Positions 59,863-64,000 of a stretch of 64,000 nt of DNA are shown in pieces (the first letter of the stretch is position 1; every line of letters starts with the position of its first letter). Under the pieces are notes generated by a model. It was given only the letters and a program-made list of their open reading frames with translations. It had not been told where the DNA came from and made no database searches. Source of the stretch: a virus; IMG/VR virus record IMGVR_UViG_3300020579_000011, positions 1 to 64,000 of that record; one strand, 5' to 3'. A program made the translations under genes and the position numbers.

Positions 59863-61253
59863 TTACGGACTACAACATTTTTCTAGAAACAAAATCGCAA
59901 CTTGGCACTCTCTCAGGATTCAAACCGCACAAGGTTCCTGATTCCCTATTCGACTTTCAGAAATCGCTTGTTGAGTGGTCCTTGATGAAAGGTAAAGCGG
60001 CCATCTTTGCGGATTGCGGACTCGGGAAAACACCGATGCAGTTGACTTGGGCCGATAACATTGTGCGAAAAGAAAACCGGTCTGTCCTTGTTCTCACTCC
60101 ATTGGCTGTCTCTGCGCAAACTGTTCGTGAGGGAGACAAGTTTCAGATCGAATGTAGGCAGTCGCGCGATGGGAAATTGCGCAAGGGCATCGTGGTCACG
60201 AACTATGAGCAGTTACACCACTTTGACCCAAATGATTTTGTGGGTTGTGTCTGCGACGAATCCAGCATCCTTAAATCCTACGATGGCACACGCCGCGGCG
60301 AAATCACAGAGTTCATGCGCAAGATGCCATACCGCCTACTTTGCACCGCGACAGCCGCGCCGAATGATTACATCGAACTTGGAACATCCAGCGAGGCCCT
60401 CGGAGAACTCGGGCATGTGGACATGCTCCAACGTTTTTTCAAGAACGACCAGAACACGGTCAAACCGATGGTCTATCGAAACAAAGGACAGAACTTCAAA
60501 GCCAACTATGAGCGGGCTAAATGGCGTTTCAAGGGCCATGCGGAGCTACCTTTCTGGCGTTGGCTCTGTTCTTGGGCGCGCGCGATTAGAAAGCCTTCGG
60601 ATCTTGGATTTGAGGACGGCGCATTTGTTCTTCCGCCGCTCATCGAATCGGAGCATTTGGTTGTCGCTGAGAAGTTAGCGCCTGGAATGCTTTTTGCCCT
60701 CCCTGCTATCGGCCTCAAGGAACAGCGCGAAGAACGGCGCCGCACATTAAAGGAACGCTGTGAGAAATTGGCGGAACTATCAAACACTGGAAAGCAAAGT
60801 CTAATCTGGTGTCACCTGAACGATGAAGGCGACCTACTTGAGAAGCTCATCCCAAACTCGGTCCAGATTAGTGGCAGTGATTCAGACGAAAAGAAAGAGG
60901 AAGCTTTTCTTGCCTTCGCGGACGGCAAACTAGAGAACCTCATCACTAAACCAAAGATCGGTGCATGGGGTATGAACTTCCAAAGATGCTCGCATGTTCT
61001 TTCGTTCCCCTCACATTCTTTCGAGCAATATTACCAGGGCATCCGGCGTTGCTGGCGATTCGGGCAGACCAAACCAGTGCGCTTCGATTTGGTTTTCACG
61101 GAAGGAGAAAAAGACGTGCTTGTGAATCTACGGAGAAAGACGCAGGCCTGCGAGCGCATGTTCGCTAGTCTAGTGGCTGAGATGAATAACGCGCTCCATT
61201 TGTCAAGAGGCGACGAAAGAGCCGCGGAAGTGGTGGTCCCGAAATGGCTATGA
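59859..61253 (+). CDS. SNF2-type DEAD/DEAH helicase (464 aa)
   Basis: Start at ATG 59859 overlapping the previous TGA; a GTG at 59850 is possible. Motif I is FADCGLGKTPMQLTWA near residue 49, motif II VCDESSIL near 130, motif III CTATAAPND near 160, motif V GAWGMNFQRC near 365 and motif VI YYQGIRRCWRFGQTKPV near 388 (QxxGRxxRxGQ-like). All major ATPase motifs are present, so it is probably active. It overlaps a DNA methyltransferase gene by 10 bases; the pair is seen in many phages and may act together on DNA. Confidence 0.85.
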   Translation: MITDYNIFLETKSQLGTLSGFKPHKVPDSLFDFQKSLVEWSLMKGKAAIFADCGLGKTPMQLTWADNIVRKENRSVLVLTPLAVSAQTVREGDKFQIECRQSRDGKLRKGIVVTNYEQLHHFDPNDFVGCVCDESSILKSYDGTRRGEITEFMRKMPYRLLCTATAAPNDYIELGTSSEALGELGHVDMLQRFFKNDQNTVKPMVYRNKGQNFKANYERAKWRFKGHAELPFWRWLCSWARAIRKPSDLGFEDGAFVLPPLIESEHLVVAEKLAPGMLFALPAIGLKEQREERRRTLKERCEKLAELSNTGKQSLIWCHLNDEGDLLEKLIPNSVQISGSDSDEKKEEAFLAFADGKLENLITKPKIGAWGMNFQRCSHVLSFPSHSFEQYYQGIRRCWRFGQTKPVRFDLVFTEGEKDVLVNLRRKTQACERMFASLVAEMNNALHLSRGDERAAEVVVPKWL

Positions 61254-62218
61254 TTCCGCAAGAGATCGACAAAAAGTACGCCATCTATCAGGGAGACTGC
61301 ATCGAGGTTATGGCTGGACTGCCAGAGGCCAGCGTGCATCTGTCTGTATACTCTCCGCCATTCGGAGGTCTGTATCACTATTCTTCGAGCGATCGAGACT
61401 TGTCCAACGCCAAAGATTACGGACAGTTCTTTGAGCACTATGCTTTTGTGGTCCGTGAGATTTTCCGGCTTACCTTGCCTGGGCGCATGACTGCTGTGCA
61501 TTGCATGGATGTGCCTTCTGGAAATTCTGGAACGGACCATCTGATTGACTTCCCGGGTGACATTATCCGCCTGCATGAAAAAGAAGGATTTAGGTACATA
61601 GCGCGTTATTCCATCTGGAAAGAACCTCTCGCTGTCCGCAATCGCACGATGGCAAAGAACCTCGCGCACAAAACAATCGTTGAGGACTCCTCACGGTGCA
61701 GCGTAGCTTCGGCAGATTATCTTCTAGTGTTCCGCAAGAAAGGAAAAAATACCGTCGCCATAAAACATCTGAACGGTCTTACGGAATATGCCGGCGAGCG
61801 AAAGATGCCAGCCGAACTCCTGAAATATAAAGGCTGGACAGGAAACCAGATCGAGAATCGTTACTCTCATTGGATTTGGAGACAGTATGCCTCTGCATTT
61901 TGGGATGATATTCGACTTGGCCGCGTGCTCCCGTTCAAAAATGCGCGTGATGAAGAGGACGAGAAGCATGTTCATCCTTTGCAATTGGATGTGATCGAAC
62001 GCTGCCTTGTGCTCTGGTCAAATCCCGGTGAAGTCATTCTCACGCCATTCATGGGAGTAGGCTCCGAGGTCTACGCCGCAGTCATGAACGGACGAAAGGG
62101 ACTCGGCATGGAATTAAAGAAAAGCTATTACAACCAAGCGCGAAAGAACATCGAGGCTGCTGTAAAGGGTTGGCAGGACCAAACTAATCAAGGTTCGCTA
62201 ATCGAAGTGTCCGCTTGA
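61244..62218 (+). CDS. Site-specific DNA methyltransferase (324 aa)
   Basis: Catalytic motif IV is SVYSPPFGGLYHYSSSD near residue 31 (SPPF in place of DPPY, typical of N4-cytosine or some N6-adenine enzymes). SAM-binding motif I is at the end: VILTPFMGVGSEVYAAVMNG near residue 262, followed by GLGMELKKSYYNQA. The order IV then I marks the beta class. No partner restriction enzyme is nearby, so it likely protects phage DNA from host cleavage or marks it for replication. Confidence 0.85.
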   Translation: MAMIPQEIDKKYAIYQGDCIEVMAGLPEASVHLSVYSPPFGGLYHYSSSDRDLSNAKDYGQFFEHYAFVVREIFRLTLPGRMTAVHCMDVPSGNSGTDHLIDFPGDIIRLHEKEGFRYIARYSIWKEPLAVRNRTMAKNLAHKTIVEDSSRCSVASADYLLVFRKKGKNTVAIKHLNGLTEYAGERKMPAELLKYKGWTGNQIENRYSHWIWRQYASAFWDDIRLGRVLPFKNARDEEDEKHVHPLQLDVIERCLVLWSNPGEVILTPFMGVGSEVYAAVMNGRKGLGMELKKSYYNQARKNIEAAVKGWQDQTNQGSLIEVSA

Positions 62219-62244
62219 CAAGTTCCGAGATTTGAGAGTAGGAT
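62215..62244 (+). promoter_or_regulatory. Promoter for the right-hand early genes
   Basis: TTGACA (62215-62220), 18-bp spacer, TAGGAT (62239-62244), overlapping the methyltransferase stop. It would give a leader of roughly 90 nt containing the inverted repeat at 62283-62329. Confidence 0.5.
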
Positions 62245-62282
62245 TTGCGCGCTCTGGTGCTCTCCGTCCTCAACCTTCCTTT

Positions 62283-62329
62283 GCCGGTAGCGAGGGGATG
62301 GATGGGCACCAGGCAAGAAAGCTACCGGC
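62283..62329 (+). promoter_or_regulatory. Leader hairpin: 9-bp inverted repeat
   Basis: GCCGGTAGC (62283-62291) and GCTACCGGC (62321-62329) are perfect inverted copies with a 29-nt loop, 12 bp before the start at 62342. It could hide the start or act as a protein-binding site. No U-run follows. Confidence 0.5.
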
Positions 62330-62341
62330 GACCATGAAGAA

Positions 62342-62626
62342 ATGTATGTTACATTCGGCGACAACGTGCCCTCCGTCACTTACTTTTGTTTGCGTCACAA
62401 AGGCTTTGTCACCGAGGAGTGCAAGACTCCAAACCATCGGTGCAAGCGCGGGCTGTGTCGGCCATGCGTGCGCAAGATTCTAGCTGAGGCTTACGCGACT
62501 TCGGAGCACGGGACCATCTCACGGGTATACGAGCAGATCATCCGAAAAGCGGAACGAGCGAAAAGGAGAGCGAATGGCAACAAAAGGAAAAAAGTCCAGC
62601 CCCAAAAAGAAGTCATCGCAGCCTAG
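62342..62626 (+). CDS. Cys-rich small protein (94 aa)
   Basis: Cys/His layout FCLRHKGFVTEECKTPNHRC then RGLCRPCVRKILA, a probable zinc-binding fold, followed by a basic tail (ERAKRRANGNKRKKVQPQKE). It may bind nucleic acid. The gene overlaps the next by 53 bases. Not recognised. Confidence 0.55.
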   Translation: MYVTFGDNVPSVTYFCLRHKGFVTEECKTPNHRCKRGLCRPCVRKILAEAYATSEHGTISRVYEQIIRKAERAKRRANGNKRKKVQPQKEVIAA

Positions 62627-63044
62627 CCCAAAGCCTGTCCCACCAAAGCGAACAGGCAAGGCTGGCATAGGTCCGCTTGAGCATCCCGGCGATCTCGTTC
62701 AGCAAGACGAAACACGCACAGCAAAAGAGAACGCCACCGTAACGTCTGAACCTGTGAAAGAAGAAGGCAGTTCCTTACCAGAATCCGAAAAGAAAACCCC
62801 GCGTCAACGTCGCTTACCAGGACTCGAAGACGCGAAGATCGAAGAACTCGAAAGCGCAGCGGAAGAATATGCCGACATCCGGGACCGGCGAATGGCTCTC
62901 ACGACGGATGAAGTCGCCTGCAAGGAAGAGCTGCTCGCATTGATGAAGAAGCACGGCAAAGTTTCCTACATCCACAACGGCTACGACATCAAGGTTGTCG
63001 TGGAGTCCGAGAAGCTAAAAGTTAAAATCAAGAAAGAAGATTAA
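62574..63044 (+). CDS. Phage protein with basic N-tail and helical C-domain (156 aa)
   Basis: AAGGAGAG just before ATG. The first 60 residues are Lys/Pro/Ser-rich and disordered; the conserved-looking end is LPGLEDAKIEELESAAEEYA then ALTTDEVACKEELLALMKKH and DIKVVVESEKLKVKIKKE. The latter pattern occurs in many phage early-region proteins of unknown role. Possibly a DNA-binding or coordination factor. Confidence 0.62.
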   Translation: MATKGKKSSPKKKSSQPSPKPVPPKRTGKAGIGPLEHPGDLVQQDETRTAKENATVTSEPVKEEGSSLPESEKKTPRQRRLPGLEDAKIEELESAAEEYADIRDRRMALTTDEVACKEELLALMKKHGKVSYIHNGYDIKVVVESEKLKVKIKKED

Positions 63045-63047
63045 TAG

Positions 63048-63203
63048 ATGCGCCGTCTTTGGCTATTTCTAAGAATTGTGTGGCGGCAAGCTGACCCTGT
63101 GCCAAGTGGTATCCCGCCAGAGGACCGCAAATACTTCGGCGGTTTTTGGTGCCGCATTGGAGTGAAACTCGCATGGAGAGTGGCGAGGATGATGCATCCA
63201 TGA
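63048..63203 (+). CDS. Small hypothetical protein (51 aa)
   Basis: ATG 63048, basic and aromatic (RRLWLFLRIVWRQADPVPSG; KYFGGFWCRIGVKLAWRVAR). Its TGA overlaps the next ATG (ATGA). Not recognised. Confidence 0.45.
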   Translation: MRRLWLFLRIVWRQADPVPSGIPPEDRKYFGGFWCRIGVKLAWRVARMMHP

Positions 63204-63502
63204 CGCAGCCTAGCTTATTCGACAATCCCGAAGTAGGCCGCGCACGCCACGCGGACCCGGACACAGCAAAGCAAGCCGCAAAGAGTATCACCGTAGCAGA
63301 CCTAGAACGCCGTGTGCTCAACTTGCTTGTGCGCAACCCATCGGGCCTCACGACACATGAGATAGCCAAGGCGCTGGACGTGGAGTTGGTGTCTATCTCA
63401 CCGAGGATGGCTCCGCTGCGGACGAAAGGACTCGTGAGAGATTCCGGCGAACGGCGCGAGACTCCATCGGGACGAACAGGGATTGTCTGGAAAGTCTGTT
63501 AG
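63200..63502 (+). CDS. Winged-helix-like protein (100 aa)
   Basis: ATG 63200 overlaps the previous stop. After a leader, VADLERRVLNLLVRNPSGLT, THEIAKALDVELVSISPRMA and PLRTKGLVRDSGERRETPSG form a helix-turn-helix plus wing (MarR/ArsR-like), where GLVR... is the wing. Ends with GIVWKVC. Possibly a transcription regulator or replication-initiation accessory. It precedes the J-domain gene by 9 bases. Confidence 0.65.
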   Translation: MTQPSLFDNPEVGRARHADPDTAKQAAKSITVADLERRVLNLLVRNPSGLTTHEIAKALDVELVSISPRMAPLRTKGLVRDSGERRETPSGRTGIVWKVC

Positions 63503-63511
63503 GAGGGATGA

Positions 63512-64000
63512 ATGAAAGAAGAAATTCAGGTAACGCACGGAAAGTTGGAATGGCCTGCGGGGACGCCGCGGACTCTTATTGGCAACCGTGAGCCAAACTC
63601 ACAGTGGAAGAAGACAACCGACTATTATGAAGAGGCTCTCATTAAGGAGCTGGACCGCCTCGGTGTAGTGGGAATAAAAATCACAACCAACAATACGGCA
63701 CAAGACCCAGGTGTAGCCGTCTGGATTAGCCGTCAGCGACCAGCGGATTACTCTTGGCAGCAGATTCTTGGAATTGATAGTCCCTCGCCGACCCGCGAAG
63801 AAGTGAACACCGCCTACCGGACAAAGAGCCGGCCGTACCATCCGGACAATCCATCAAACTCTGACCTAGAAATGTTTCTACTCATCACCAAGGCGCGCGA
63901 CCGTGCTCTTGAATGGATTGAGATGAGCGAAGGCCGCACTCACAATATGGTCATCGCCTGCGACCGATGGAAAGAAGCGCGACTCAACCTGAACGCCATT
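63512..64000 (+). CDS. J-domain protein, 3' end cut by window
   Basis: AGGAGGG lies about 5 nt before ATG 63512. The frame is open to the right edge (163 codons). Near residue 82 it reads WQQILGIDSPSPTREEVNTA then YRTKSRPYHPDNPSNSDLEM and FLLITKARDRALEWI, a DnaJ domain with the HPD triplet that stimulates DnaK/Hsp70. Residues before it (LIGNREPNSQWKKTTDYYEE) are not a known domain. Could recruit host DnaK to phage replication proteins or head assembly. Confidence 0.7.
   Translation, partial: MKEEIQVTHGKLEWPAGTPRTLIGNREPNSQWKKTTDYYEEALIKELDRLGVVGIKITTNNTAQDPGVAVWISRQRPADYSWQQILGIDSPSPTREEVNTAYRTKSRPYHPDNPSNSDLEMFLLITKARDRALEWIEMSEGRTHNMVIACDRWKEARLNLNAI

Noticed and set aside
62232-62483. 83-aa plus-strand frame in the methyltransferase-downstream leader
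   Set aside because: Overlaps promoter and leader hairpin, and lies in another frame from the better-supported Cys-rich protein.
1-64000. tRNA genes, integrase, reverse transcriptase/DGR, toxin partner
   Set aside because: Looked for but no supporting sequence pattern was found by eye; a tRNAscan and profile search would be needed to exclude them.

Overview
The window reads as the larger part of one tailed double-stranded DNA phage (or prophage) genome. It holds terminase small and large subunits, portal, a scaffold-like protein, major capsid protein, head-tail adaptor-like, ejection-like and tail-fibre genes. No major tail tube, tape measure or baseplate genes are seen, so a short-tailed (podovirus-like) virion is the best guess. 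Genes are packed with ATGA, GTGA and TGATG overlaps. The host cannot be fixed from sequence. Sec-type signal peptides on several phage proteins point to a Gram-negative-type (diderm) host, and the general look would suit an acidobacterial or other soil phage, but that is inference. No integrase, RNA polymerase, DNA polymerase, clear endolysin or tRNA is recognised. Both ends cut genes, so the genome continues.

Layout. Everything from 1 to 53.1 kb is on the minus strand, except nothing; everything from 53.2 to 64 kb is on the plus strand, except one HNH/AP2 endonuclease at 57.4-58.0 kb. The two arms diverge from an operator-rich control region at 53.12-53.24 kb, next to a small HTH regulator. 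Reading the minus arm in its direction of transcription: 53.1-46.1 kb carries about twenty small accessory genes (zinc ribbons, small membrane proteins, a Cys-Ser repeat protein, an XF1762-like protein, a methyltransferase-like protein, a Phd-like antitoxin fold). 46.1-34.2 kb is packaging and head: TerS, TerL, portal, scaffold, a major capsid gene split by a group I intron with a LAGLIDADG endonuclease, then a phage GroES. 34.2-20.2 kb is connector, tail and ejection-like proteins. 20.2-12.8 kb is a glycosyltransferase/FkbM-methyltransferase cassette. 12.8-1 kb holds very large, Ser/Thr/Gly-rich fibre or beta-helix proteins, three of them with signal peptides.

The plus arm is an early/replication module: a PD-(D/E)XK-like protein, a coiled-coil protein, a KTSC-domain protein, a putative single-strand annealing recombinase, two HNH nucleases, a stand-alone DnaA domain IV protein placed next to a cluster of DnaA-box-like 9-mers (candidate origin), an SNF2-type helicase overlapping a DNA methyltransferase, a winged-helix protein and a truncated J-domain protein.

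How it may work together (inference): the HTH protein and the inverted repeats over both -35 boxes set the early/late balance. DnaA domain IV may steer replication initiation at the adjacent boxes. The capsid mRNA must be spliced before the capsid chain, perhaps folded with help of the phage GroES, can be made. The sugar-modification cassette may decorate the exported Ser/Thr-rich fibres or the host surface.
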